DNA of 64,000 bases from Dryomyza anilis (Eukaryota; Arthropoda; Insecta; Diptera; Dryomyzidae): assembly GCA_951804985.1 (NCBI GenBank), contig OX638133.1, positions 65,135,867-65,199,866 on the forward strand, given 5' to 3'. The position numbers were made by a program, and so were the translations under genes. Under the pieces are notes generated by a model. That model did no database searches, had not been told where the DNA came from, and saw nothing but the letters and a program-made list of their open reading frames with translations. Below are positions 53,856 through 64,000 of this stretch, one piece after another. Position 1 is the stretch's first letter, and each line of letters opens with the position of its first letter.

Positions 53856-55264
53856 TTGGTGGGGTGGCAGACTCTAAAGAAACCCTACACCACTGCGATG
53901 GGTCAACATAAAAATTTAACTACTTCAGGTGGTACCCACAAAAGTGGCAATCCACCCGCTTCGGCGGCTGAGGCAAGGATTCTGGAGGCCTCATTCCACG
54001 GAACCAACCCTGGTACGATGAACCTTTCTGCTCCTGTAGCAGGGGGTTCATCGTGCCCCTCCAAATTTATGAGACAGCTAGGAATCTAGAGGAGGATAAC
54101 GACAACGCAGCGGTTCCCATACAAGTAGAGGAAAGTGTCGGTTCGGCTATGCCTACGACTAATCCTCCACTGTATGGCTGCTCGACAGTGTTGTTTCCTC
54201 TCAGGGCTCCTTTCTGTCACGTATTTGGAAACATGGGTCGATCGAAGGAAAGTGGTGTCTTACCAGCATCTAATCCTAGAGAGACCGACGCCCAACTGGA
54301 AGCTAAACTTCCATTGGAGACCGGACCCGGATCTCTGAATACAGAGGTCAGGTTGTCCGATGCCCAGGTGAGTAGGAGAAGGAAGAATAAAGCGAAAGAT
54401 CGCAAAGAGGCTGAAAAGGCTAAAGGCGACGCTGGAGCTTTCTCTTCCCCAGCTACCACAGCAAAACGCGATAAATCGGTGGAGGTTACTCCGACTGAAA
54501 CCGGACCATCCGCTGCTGCTGTTGTGGCTGCCAATGCACCTGAGAAGCGCAATGGCAAGAAGTTTAAAACCTTCACTGCTACTGCGAAACCCCGTAACTC
54601 CCAGAACTCGACAGTTTCCAGTGATATTGCTTCCACAAGCAAGAGCACTTGTGCTTCATGTTCCGGATCGGCTGCGGATGAACTGCCTTCAACATCCACT
54701 GGCAGAGGTAGGCTAGTAGTATCATATCGTGATGCTGCTCGCAAAGCTCTTCCGGTTGCGATTATTGGCAAATTGGGGAAGGAGCAAAAGATGAATGATA
54801 CAGAAGTAAAACTGCACCGATCATCTTTGGCGGCTAGTCAGCACCGGCGGTGTCAGTGCAAATGCAAAAGGCTATGAGACGAGTGATGGCATCATGAATG
54901 CTCGTCTCAAGCCAATTTCGATTGGATTGCCACAGCCGTTGCTAAAATCCCCCCCTTGGGCAAATCGCGCTTCGCTGGTTTCAGCGGAGACGAACCCACA
55001 CGCAGGCGAGCAATATGCTGGATACCTGGTCTTATCAGGAAAACAGCGGAAGTGTTTGCCTGCCTACGTGCTCAGAACCAGGGCATCGAAACGAACGGAT
55101 GGAAAATCTATAGCCATAAACCAGAGCGAGGTCCGGAGGACAAGGAGGGCTCAACCCTGGTTGTTGGCTTAGACCAGAAGTCGTTAGATGTCATGCTATC
55201 TAAGTACGACAACCATCTAAACTTATTCTTTGGACGGATCAAATTCCGAATCAATTCCAAATGA
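53856..55264 (+). pseudogene. LOA-like LINE ORF1 (copy 2), frameshifted
   Basis: Same three-frame structure as copy 1, with isolated changes (for example Ser to Phe in the first part, Gly to Cys after STSKST, Ala to Thr after KMND). The C-terminal part (54956-55264) again matches the DUF4780 pattern. The shared breaks show that ORF1 was already damaged, or needs frameshifting, before the duplication. Confidence 0.7.
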
Positions 55265-55301
55265 ATAGGCATATGATGAGAAACGAGTTAATTATCCTGT
55301 C

Positions 55302-58300
55302 ATGATATTTACTCAGATCAATCTGCAAAATTCTAAAGCTGCTACCGCTTTACTAGGTAAGCGGCTCTCCAAGTTGCATACATTACCTCACATCACAGCT
55401 ATTCAAGAACCATGGGTGTATAACAAACGCATCTGTGGTCTTAGTGAACTACGTGGTGAAACCATACTATACGATAAGCAAGCCGCAAGACCTAGAAGCT
55501 GTCTTATAGTATCGAAACACTTTGCTGTCACCAAGTTAACCCAATTCTGTGGGCAAGACCTGGTGGCAGCCAAAGTAAGCTATGAAAGCGATAGTGGATG
55601 GAAACATCTGATTGTCGCCTCAGGCTACTTCCCCTATGACTCACTACTGCCTCCTCCGCCAAAGGCAGTTGTTGAGCTCATAGAGTACTGTGATCTTATG
55701 GAGACCGGCCTTATTCGTTGCTGTGACGCTAATGCTCAACACACTGTGTGTGGCAACAGTAAATGTAACGCACGAGGTACCAGACTCCTTGACTTCATCA
55801 TGACCTCCAATCTGAACATTCACAACACTGGTAATAAACCCACTTTTGTGACTGCTGGAAGACAGGAAGTGATTGACCTTACTTTGTCTAACTGTAGACT
55901 GAGAGAGTCAATATTTAACTGGAAGGTTCTTAAAGAAGATTCATTATCGGACCACAGGTATATCGAGTTTCATACTGACCGAGAGGTGCTGCCCTCTATG
56001 ACTGTAAGAAATCCAAGAAAAACGAACTGGGCACGCATCAGACATGAACTTGAGAATTCCCTCAATATTCCTGTCAGAATTCGTACCAAAGAAAGTATTG
56101 AGACGTCCGTTCAAGTTATGAACGACGGCATAAATTCTAGTTTTGTACGAACATGTCCGGTACTGCTCGACTGGACTGCTCGTACTGCTCGACTGGACTT
56201 ACTGCGGAGACCTGATGGCTCGTATACTGAGTCTAAGACAGAGGCACTCAGTGTCCTAGTTGAGACTCACTTTCCGGGAAATCAAATCCACATAGGGCCA
56301 CATTGTAATCCCAGCACTGGCGACTGCAATAACAACTCTAATGTGACAAAACATGACTGGCAGGTTGCCAGATTGGTTGTGTACGATGAAGCTATCCAAT
56401 ACGCAGTGGCCTCTTTTGATGGCTTCAAGTCACCAGGACCGGATGGCATCTACCCAGTCATGCTACAGGAAGGTATAACCCAATTGCTACCATGCCTAAA
56501 GAAGATCTTTAGAGCAAGTCTCGCATGGGCATACATTCCGTCATCCTGGCGTTTAGTTAAAGTAGCCTTCATTCCTAAAGTTGGAAGAGAAGACTATTCC
56601 ATAGCCAAGAGCTTCAGACCTATTAGTATGATGTCCTTCATACTAAAGTGTCTAGAAAGACTAGTTGAGCTGCCCATCAGAAAAACATCGCTGTCAATGT
56701 ACCCACTATCATCAAGACAACATGCCTACCAACGTGGAAAATCCTGTGAAACAGCATTGCAACATCTGGTTGGCCGGATCGAGCATGCTTTTCAGAGGAA
56801 GATGTACGTGATGGGCATATTTGTTGACATAGAGGGTGATTTTGATAATGCGACTTTTGATGGAATGTGTGACGCAGCTAGAAGGCATGGAATAGATGAA
56901 ACATTGGTCAAATGGCTAAAGTCAATGCTAATGTTTAGGACCATCACTTCTGAGGCGGAGTGCGGTCAGTATTATGGCAGGTGTGAATAGAGGTTGTCCT
57001 CAAGGAGGCGTTCTCTCCCCCCTGCTCTGGTGTATGCTGGTTGACTCTCTAGTCAACGATCTCGATGGACCAGGTGTCTATTCCCAGGCCTATGCAGATG
57101 ATGTTGCCATTCTTGCCACAGGCTTTTCCCTCAATGTGGTCTGTGTTAAAACACAAAACTCATTGAACCGAATTGACAGCTGGTGTACTGCAAACGGACT
57201 TTCCGTCAACCCTCACAAAACAGGGATTGTTCTCTTCACTAGGAAAAGAATAATGACAGGATTATTTCTACCAGTACTTAAGGGTGTCACTATTCCTCTG
57301 TCTAACGAAGTAAAATATCTGGGCTTAACTCTAGATAGTTAACTACTTTGGACAAAACATGTTGATAATAAAATTTCGCGAGCATTAAATGCCTTCTGGC
57401 AATGCAGAGGAATTTTCGGGAAGACATGGGGACTATCGCCGAGCAAAACCTTATGGATTTACACGGCAATGATAAGACCGATGATATCATATGCATCGGT
57501 AGTCTGGTGGAACAAGCTGTCGCAAAAATGCGTGACAACTAGTCTTGCCAAGATTCAGAGAACCGTGTGTCTGGGTGTTACGGGTGCCTTTCCCACTACA
57601 CCTGGTCCAGCACTGAATGCAATCTTAAACCTACCACCACTTGACATCTTCATCAGAGGCGAAGCCATGAAAGGCTGCTGGAGACTAAAACGAGGTGGTT
57701 TCTGGTTTAATGTTCCCTGGAATATCTCTGACATAGCACTTGACACTCCATTAGACACCTGTCTACTGGAGATGCCCTCTGATGCAATGATAACAGAAAT
57801 ATTACCAAGATGAAATTTTGAGGTCTGCCAACCTGACATTCAAGAATGGCTAACGCCTGACTGTGAGCCAGGTAGAGGGTCACACCGCATTTTTAGAGAC
57901 GGCTCCAGAACCGATCAGGGATCTAGTGCTGGAGTGTTTGTGGAACCGGATATCCGCAGACTTCACTTCGCCTTAGGCGACAATGCCTTGGTATTTCAAG
58001 CCGAAGTCTATGCTATACTTATGGCTATGGACTACATTGTGGATAATATATGGCAGAACAGGGCTATATCAGTTTGCAGCGATAGTCAGGCTGCTCTTAT
58101 GGCTTTGAACAACCAGGTCATCACATCCAAAATTGTACGTCAATGCAGATCACGTCTCAATTGTGTTGGTAAATACAATACACTGAAACTGATTTGGATG
58201 CCGGGCCATAAAGGAGTTTCGGGCAATGAAACATCTGACGAACTAGCACGTGCTGGATCTGAGGATAATCCATTTGGACCAGAACCTGTGCTTGGACTAC

Positions 58301-58718
58301 CTGCATCTACGGGGAAATTCGTCATCAGCTATTGGGTCGCCTCTGCACACAAGAGCAGATGGCTGAATAAGACGAAATGCAGATTCTCCAAGCTCATGAC
58401 ACCGACGATAACCAAAAGATCGGTCTCGTTTCTACTTTCCTTAAGTAGAAAAGAGTGCAGAAAACTGACAGGACGGGACTAACGGGACACGAAGCATGTG
58501 AAAAACACATGAACGCAATCGGCCTGGCCGAAAGCGCCTTATGTTCTGCCTGCTACGAAGAAACTGGCACCACAGAGCACTATCTCTGTGACTGTCCAGC
58601 ATTTTCTAGAATTAGAAGGCAGATCTTTGGCACAGACGTGATGAGAGAGGATCAGCTTCACTCTCTATCACACAATAGCCTTCTTAGATTCAATAATGAA
58701 TCTAAGAAGTATCATTAA
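55302..58718 (+). pseudogene. LOA-like LINE ORF2 (copy 2): EN, RT, RNase H, broken
   Basis: 55302-56990: EN and the first RT blocks as in copy 1, then FVDIEGDFDNATFDGM. A frameshift near 56960 leads to 56974-57342 with GVNRGCPQGGVLSPLLW and AYADDVAIL (catalytic YADD). A stop at 57340 (LDS*LLWTKH) and one at 57811 (ILPR*NFEV, tryptophan expected) follow. RNase H runs from about 57885 with FRDGSRTDQGSSAG, QAEVYAILMAM, SDSQAALMAL and MPGHKGVSGNETSDELARAG. A frameshift near 58470 leads to the last frame (58455-58718), with CSACYEETGTTEHYLCDC as a zinc knuckle. All domains are present and their catalytic residues recognisable; only breaks in the frame make it dead. Confidence 0.92.
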
Positions 58719-58816
58719 AAACCAGGGAATTGGGTCACAGCACAATGGATCTAACCCTGTCTGAGTGCAGTGGCTCTATTTTTTATACCACATTAAAAAA
58801 AAAAAAAGCATTTCGC

Positions 58817-58969
58817 ATAAAGCATAAAGCATTTTAGATGGCGCTTTTGGGAGTGGATGTAAAATAATAAAAGTAATAATTTATGTTTTAATAGTTTATA
58901 TTTACAAAAATACGACTGTACATATCAACCTTTATTATGCTTAATTTATATACATAAGAAATATGCTCT
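58817..58969. other. Short AT-rich spacer between LINE and foldback element
   Basis: Begins ataaagcataaagcatttta after the LINE target copy. Nothing else is seen. Confidence 0.5.
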
Positions 58970-61900
58970 GTCCATATAAGTCCGTGAAGATAAATACGTA
59001 TTTAATTTAGCAGAGACTCAAACCAAAATTTTTAACTGAGCTTTTACAGACCGTTGAAAGAGGCGAGTCAATGGGAATAATTCATCAATCGGTGCATCAA
59101 AATGGGCACAGTCAAGTCGGCGATGATTGTGTACTAACCGAACGTAATACATTGGATAGATAATGGATAGGGCTTTCCAAAATTATATACAAAAAGTTTG
59201 GATCGATTTTCCTAACATTTTTAATTATTTTTTGAAAATGGGTCATATTTTGTAGAAAAAGTGGTCATAATGAAAAGGCCACTGTCGAGGTGGGGATGAC
59301 TGTGTACTAACTCATTTTCAAAAAAAAAATAAAAATGTTAAAAAGATCGACCCAAACTATTGGTATATATTTTTGGAAAGCTCTATCCATTAACTATCCA
59401 ACGTATTAAGTTCGGTTAGTACACAGTCATCCCCGCCTGTACAGTGGCCACTTCATCATGACCACTTTTTCTACAAAATATGACCCATTTTCAAAAAATA
59501 ATTAAAAATGTTAAAAAGATCGACCCAAACTATTGGTATATATTTTTAGAAAGCTATATCCATTAACTATCCAACGTATTAAGTTCGGTTAGTACACAGT
59601 CTTCCCCACCTGGACAGTGATCACTTCATCATGACCACTTTTTCTACCAAATATGACTCATTTTCAAAAAAAAAAATAAAAATGTTAAAAAGATCGACCC
59701 AAACTATTGGTATATATTTTTAGAAAGCTCTATCCATTAGCTATCTAACGTATTAGGTTCGGTTAGTACACAGTTTTTTCCATCTGGACAGAGATCACTT
59801 CATCATGACCACTTTTTCTACCAAATATGACTCATGATCGAAACTATTGGTATATATTTTTAAAAAGCTCTATCCATTAGCTATCCAAGTATTAGGTTCG
59901 GTTAGTACACAGACATCCCCACCTGGACAGTGGAATGTGTTTCAGGCGCAAAATGTAAAAGTTCAAATTTAACAGCAAAAAACGTATTTGACTTTAACAG
60001 AGGCAAAAAAACGTATTTAACTCTAATTGAGAATATGCATTTCATATTGAAAACAATTAAATTCGAAAAATTGTCAAAAATACCAAATCGATATATCAAA
60101 ACTTTTGGCATATAGTTTTGGAAAGCCTTATCCATTGCCTATCCAACGTACTAGGTTCGTTTAGTACACAGTTATTTCCACAGTGAATACTTCATCATGA
60201 CCACTTTTTCTACCAAATATGTTAAAGTCAAATACGTTTTTTGTTGTTAAATTTGAACTTTTACATTTTGCGCCTGAAACACATTTTTGAAGTGGCCACT
60301 GTCCAGGTGGGGATGACTGTGTACTAACCGAACCTAATACGTTGGATAGCTAATGGATAGAGCTTTCTTAAAATATATACAAATAGTTTACATCAATCGT
60401 TCTAACATTTTTAATTATTTTTTGAAAATATTTTGTAGAAAAAGTGGTCATGATGAAGTGACCACTGTCCAGGTGGGGATGACTGCGTACTAACCGAACA
60501 TAATACGTTGGATAGCTAATGGATAGAGCTTTGCAAAAATATATACCAATAATTTACATCGACCTTCCTAACATTTTTAATTATTTTTTGAAAATGGGTC
60601 TTATTTGGAAGAAAAAGAGGTCATGATGAAGTGGTCTCTGTCCACGTGGCGATGTCTGTGTACAAACGGAACCTCATACGTTGCAAAGCTAATGCATAGA
60701 GTTTTTCAAAAATATATACCAATAGTTTGGATCGATCTTCCTAACATTTTTAATTAATTTTTGAAAATGGGTCTTATTTTGTAGAAAAAGTTGTCATGAT
60801 GAAGTGGTCCCTGTCCAGGTAGGGATGTCTGTGTACTAACTGACTCTAATACGTTGGATAGCTAATGGATAGAGCTTTCTAAAAATATATACCAATAGTT
60901 TCAATCGATCTACCTAACATTTTTAATTATTTTTTGAAAATTGGTCATATTTTGTAGAAACAGTGGTCATGATGAAGTGGCCACTGTCCAGGTGGGGATG
61001 ACTGTGTACTAACCGAACCTAATACGTTGGATAGCTAATGGATAGAGCTTTCTAAAAATATATACCAATAGTTTCAATCGATCTACCTAACATTTTTAAT
61101 TATTTTTTGAAAATTGGTCATATTCTGTAGAAAAAGTGGTAATGATGAAGTGGCCACTGTCCAGGTGGGGATGACTGTGTACTAACCGAACCTAATACGT
61201 CAGATATCTAATGGATAGAGCTTTCTAAAAATATATACCAATAGTTTGGATCGATCTTCCTAACATTTTTAATTAATTTTTGAAAATGGGTCTTATTTTG
61301 TAGAAAAAGTTGTCATGATGAAGTGGTCCCTGTCCACGTGGCGATGTCTGTGTACAAACCGATCCTCATACGTTGGATAGCTAATAGATAGAGTTTTTCA
61401 AAAATATATACCAATAGTTTCAATCGATCTACCTAACATTTTTAATTATTTTTTGAAAATTGGTCATATTTGGTAGAAAAAGTGGTCATGATGAAGTGGC
61501 CACTGTCCAGGTGGGGATGACTGTGTACTAACCGAACCTAATACGTTGAATAGCTAATGGATAGAGCTATCCAAAAATATATACCAAAAGTTTGGATCGA
61601 TCTTTCTAACATTTTTAATTATTTTTTGAAAATGGGTCATATTTTGTAGAAAAAGTGGTCATGATGAAGTGGCCACTGTCCAGGTGGGGATGACTGTGTA
61701 CTAACCGAACTTAATAAGTTGGATAGCTAATGGATAGGGCTTTTTAAAAATATATACCAATAGTTTCAATCGATCTACCTAACATTTTTAATTATTTTTT
61801 GAAAATTGGTCATACTTATTAGAAAAAGGGGTCTTGATGAAGTGGCCACTGTCCAGGTGGGGATGTCTGTGTACTAACCGAACCTAATACGTCGGATAGC

Positions 61901-62701
61901 TAATGGATAGAGCTTTCCAAAAATATATACCAATGGTCGATCTTCTTAACACCTGGACAGTGGCCACTTCAAAAATGTGTTTCAGGCGCAAAATGTAAAA
62001 GTTCAAATTTAACAGCAAAAAACGTATTTGACTTTAACAGAGGCTCTAATTGAGAATATGCATTTCATATTGAAAACAATTAAATTCGAAAAATTATCAA
62101 AAATACCAAATCGATATATCAAATCTTTTGGCATATAGTTTTGGAAAGCCTTATCCATTGCCTATTCAACGTACTAGGTTTGGTTAGTGCACAGTCATCC
62201 CCACCTGGACAGTGGCCACTTCATCATGACCACTTTTTCTACCAAATAAGACCCATTTTCAAAAAATAATTAAAAATGTTAGGAAGATCGATCCAAACTA
62301 TTGGTATATATTTTTGCAAAGCCCTATCCATTACCTATCTAACGTACTTGGCTCGGTTAGTACACAGTTATTCTCACCTGGACAGGGGCCATTTCATCAT
62401 GACCTGTTTTTCTACCAAATATGACCCATTTTCAAAAAATAATCAAAAATGTTAGGAAGATCGTTCCAAACTTTTGGTATATATTTTTGGAAAGCCCTAT
62501 CCATTATCTATCCAATGTATTAGGTTCGGTTAGTACACAATCATCCCCGACTTGACCTACCGTGTCCATTTAGATGCACCGATTGATGAATTATTCCCAT
62601 TGACCCGCCTCTGTTAACGGTCTGTAAATGCTCTGTTCAAAATTTTGGTTTCAGTCTCTGCTAAATTAAATACGTATTTATCTTCACGGACTTGTCCATA
62701 T
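58970..62701. mobile_element. Foldback element, 3.7 kb, of ~173-bp units; 8-bp target duplication
   Basis: The element proper is 58978-62693, starting AAGTCCGTGAAGATAAATAC and ending with its inverse. It is flanked by GTCCATAT at 58970-58977 and 62694-62701. The outer ~150 bases form long inverted repeats (tttagcagagactcaaacca against its inverse). Inside, ~173-bp units recur in blocks of alternating orientation: forward to about 59320, reverse 59325-60190, forward 60225-61945 (spacing 172-175 between successive gtccaggtggggatg anchors), reverse 61950-62545. The units carry gtgtactaaccgaacctaat and agctaatggatagagctttc. A spacer with tcaggcgcaaaatgtaaaag occurs three times. It encodes no protein. 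Structure resembles Foldback/Galileo-type elements of flies, but the termini are not ones I know. Confidence 0.85.
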
Positions 62702-62889
62702 TTGTTTTTTCTATTACTATATACGTACGATAATTATTGTGAAATTTCATATATACTAATAATGAATAAATATTCATAAAATAAATGCTTAGAAAATTTC
62801 AAAATTACACTGTGTAACAAATGTCCAACTTTTTCTACCATCTTTCGATAGGGTCGCTGATCTCGAATCTGAAGTACATTTTGCTCTAT
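62702..62889. other. AT-rich spacer
   Basis: No feature recognised before the RTE-type leader. Confidence 0.45.
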
Positions 62890-63225
62890 CAGCTCTTTAG
62901 CAATTAGGGTGTTAGAGCAATTAGCAATTAGGGGACTATGGGGGCGATTATCACAAGGCAACGTGTCTGAGTGCTTCAACATGGCGAAGCCAGCGCAATC
63001 CTTGTCGGTGTCGTCTCAAGTCAACTCACTGGTCACCAGAATTGACAAATTGTCAAATGGTGACACCTCCACTTCGGTGGAACTCCTCCTCGTGGAAGTC
63101 CCTGGAAACGGCGCTCTACACCACCCGGTGTAGAAGTCGGCTAAAGTGAGTGGCGAGCATCTCCCTCAGAGTGATGGTTCGTGCGTTGGGTTTGGGTCCC
63201 ACCACGGAAAAAACCTATGCGCCCA
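62890..63225 (+). mobile_element. 5' leader of an RTE-type LINE
   Basis: GC-richer than the flank, running without a break into the coding frame at 63226. A small upstream frame (62909-63133) includes NMAKPAQSLSVSSQVNSLVT and LLLVEVPGNGALHHPV, phrases I associate with leaders of RTE elements in flies. Whether it is translated cannot be judged. The 5' boundary is approximate; no target duplication can be defined because the 3' end lies outside the window. Confidence 0.65.
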
Positions 63226-64000
63226 ATGAAAACAAAAAAGAAGCCTCGGATAACGACCGATTACAACGATGACGACCCACGCAAACGTTTTAAGGACCAT
63301 GATTTACGGATATGCACCTGGAATGTCCGGACCCTTTATAGGGAAGGTGCCTCTATCCAGCTGGCAGATGTCCTCGAAAAATATAAGGCTGACATCACCG
63401 CTATCCAGGAGATGCGATGGACGGGACAGGGCTGTTCGAAACAAGCGTCCTGTGATATCTACTACAGCTGCCATGCGGAGAGACACGAATTTGGATGTGG
63501 ATTTGTGGTCGGCAAGAGACCCCGCCACCTTGTCTCTAGGTTCACGCCCGTGGACGAAAGGCTGGCAACAATCCGCATCAAGGCTAAATATTTCCATATC
63601 AGCCTAATTTGTGCACACGCTCCGACGAACGAGAAAGATGACGAGACAAAAGAGCGCTTCTACGAGCGCCTAGACAACGCATACGAGCGCTGTCCCCGCC
63701 ACGATATCAAAATCGTGCTAGGCGATTTTAACGCCAAGGTGGGCAGAGAAGCCATCTATTGTCCCACAATCGGAAAATTTAGGCTCCATGCCAACACTTC
63801 CGATAACGGAACGAGGCTAATCGACTTCGCCGCAGCACGAAACATGGTAGTTAGTAGCACTAGATTCGAACATTTCGATATCCACAAGGCCACATGGTTG
63901 TCGCCCGATCAAAAAACTCGAAATCAAATTGATCACGTTGTGATTGACGGAAGGCACGCTTCAAGCGTGATGGACGTACGCACTATCCGAGGTGCCAATA
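63226..64000 (+). CDS. RTE-type LINE polyprotein, apurinic/apyrimidinic-like endonuclease domain, open at window end
   Basis: From ATG at 63226 the frame is open for 258 codons to the last base of the window. The endonuclease-exonuclease-phosphatase fold is complete to its last motif: CTWNVRTL (metal-site Asn) near residue 31, AIQEMRW (catalytic Glu) near residue 60, CAHAPTNE, VLGDFNAKVG (Asp/Asn pair) near residue 165, and TRNQIDHVVID (catalytic Asp-His) near residue 240. This enzyme nicks target DNA to prime reverse transcription. No stop or frameshift is seen. The linker and RT should follow outside the window; the related remnant at 23276-25093 shows what they would look like. The start is chosen as the first ATG in the frame before the EN motifs. 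Confidence 0.88.
   Translation, partial: MKTKKKPRITTDYNDDDPRKRFKDHDLRICTWNVRTLYREGASIQLADVLEKYKADITAIQEMRWTGQGCSKQASCDIYYSCHAERHEFGCGFVVGKRPRHLVSRFTPVDERLATIRIKAKYFHISLICAHAPTNEKDDETKERFYERLDNAYERCPRHDIKIVLGDFNAKVGREAIYCPTIGKFRLHANTSDNGTRLIDFAAARNMVVSSTRFEHFDIHKATWLSPDQKTRNQIDHVVIDGRHASSVMDVRTIRGAN

Larger units (their letters stand above)
53700..58806 (+). mobile_element. LOA-like LINE, copy 2, full length (5.1 kb), 10-bp target duplication
   Basis: Bounded by AGCATTTCGC at 53690-53699 and 58807-58816. It starts ccacgtggtggttacc and ends in a run of A (58795-58806) after a 3' untranslated region with gcacaatggatctaaccctg, a phrase also found in altered form near 11873-11890. It contains ORF1, ORF2 with EN, RT and RNase H, and a C-terminal Cys-His knuckle, the layout of the LOA clade. 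Two stops and at least two frameshifts in ORF2 mean it is inactive. Confidence 0.93.

Noticed and set aside
59902..60135. Two opposed short frames in the foldback element
   Set aside because: Both fall in the repeated spacer of the foldback element and have no recognisable protein sequence.

Overview
The window looks like dipteran (probably schizophoran fly) genomic DNA. It is AT-rich, with introns of GT...AG type, TA-target inverted-repeat elements, a tRNA-derived SINE, and LOA-, RTE- and CR1/Jockey-like LINEs together with Ty1/copia, Ty3/gypsy and PIF/Harbinger remains. The species cannot be fixed from the sequence alone. I see no intact host gene. Nearly everything recognisable is a transposon, a tandem array, or a decayed fragment of a gene, so the region resembles pericentromeric or otherwise repeat-dense chromatin.

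1-10 kb: dispersed repeats and short TA-flanked inverted-terminal-repeat (TIR) elements (called families 1, 2 and 3 here), one SINE (2423-2733), an unidentified decayed coding-like region (1571-2335), an intron-bearing pseudogene resembling the MICOS subunit MIC26/MIC27 (apolipoprotein O family; 5241-5840), and a 600-bp tandem duplication (8688-9850). 10-17 kb: a dead LINE 3' fragment with RNase H (10690-11930), more family 1-3 copies, and a second, inverted copy of the MIC27-like exon (14735-14900). 16-23 kb: a 93-bp tandem array split by a family 4 TIR element, then a 2.6-2.8 kb segment duplicated in tandem (17601-20215 and 20213-23022).

23-34 kb: a broken RTE-type LINE (23276-25093), a 68-bp minisatellite containing a gypsy gag fragment, a reverse-strand CR1/Jockey-like LINE, and a degenerate copia element (30840-33880). 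35-46 kb: a dead PIF/Harbinger element (coiled-coil accessory ORF plus intron-containing transposase) whose transposase is split by one of two inverted copies of a hAT-like element beginning CAGGGGCGG or CACGGGCGG. These copies form a multi-kilobase palindrome, itself containing nested insertions and a foldback.

46-59 kb: a LOA-like LINE (5.1 kb, 10-bp target duplication AGCATTTCGC) preceded by a ~190-bp tandem array. Array, leader and the first 3.15 kb of the LINE are tandemly duplicated with a constant 5435-bp offset. 59-62.7 kb: a 3.7-kb foldback element made of ~173-bp tandem units in alternating orientation, with an 8-bp target duplication. 62.9-64 kb: the 5' end of an RTE-type LINE whose endonuclease reading frame is undamaged and runs off the window; this is the only reading frame here that looks potentially functional.

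The elements do not form a pathway. They record successive nested insertions and local duplications. Many ages can be ordered, because insertions interrupt other repeats whose uninterrupted copies are also present in the window.
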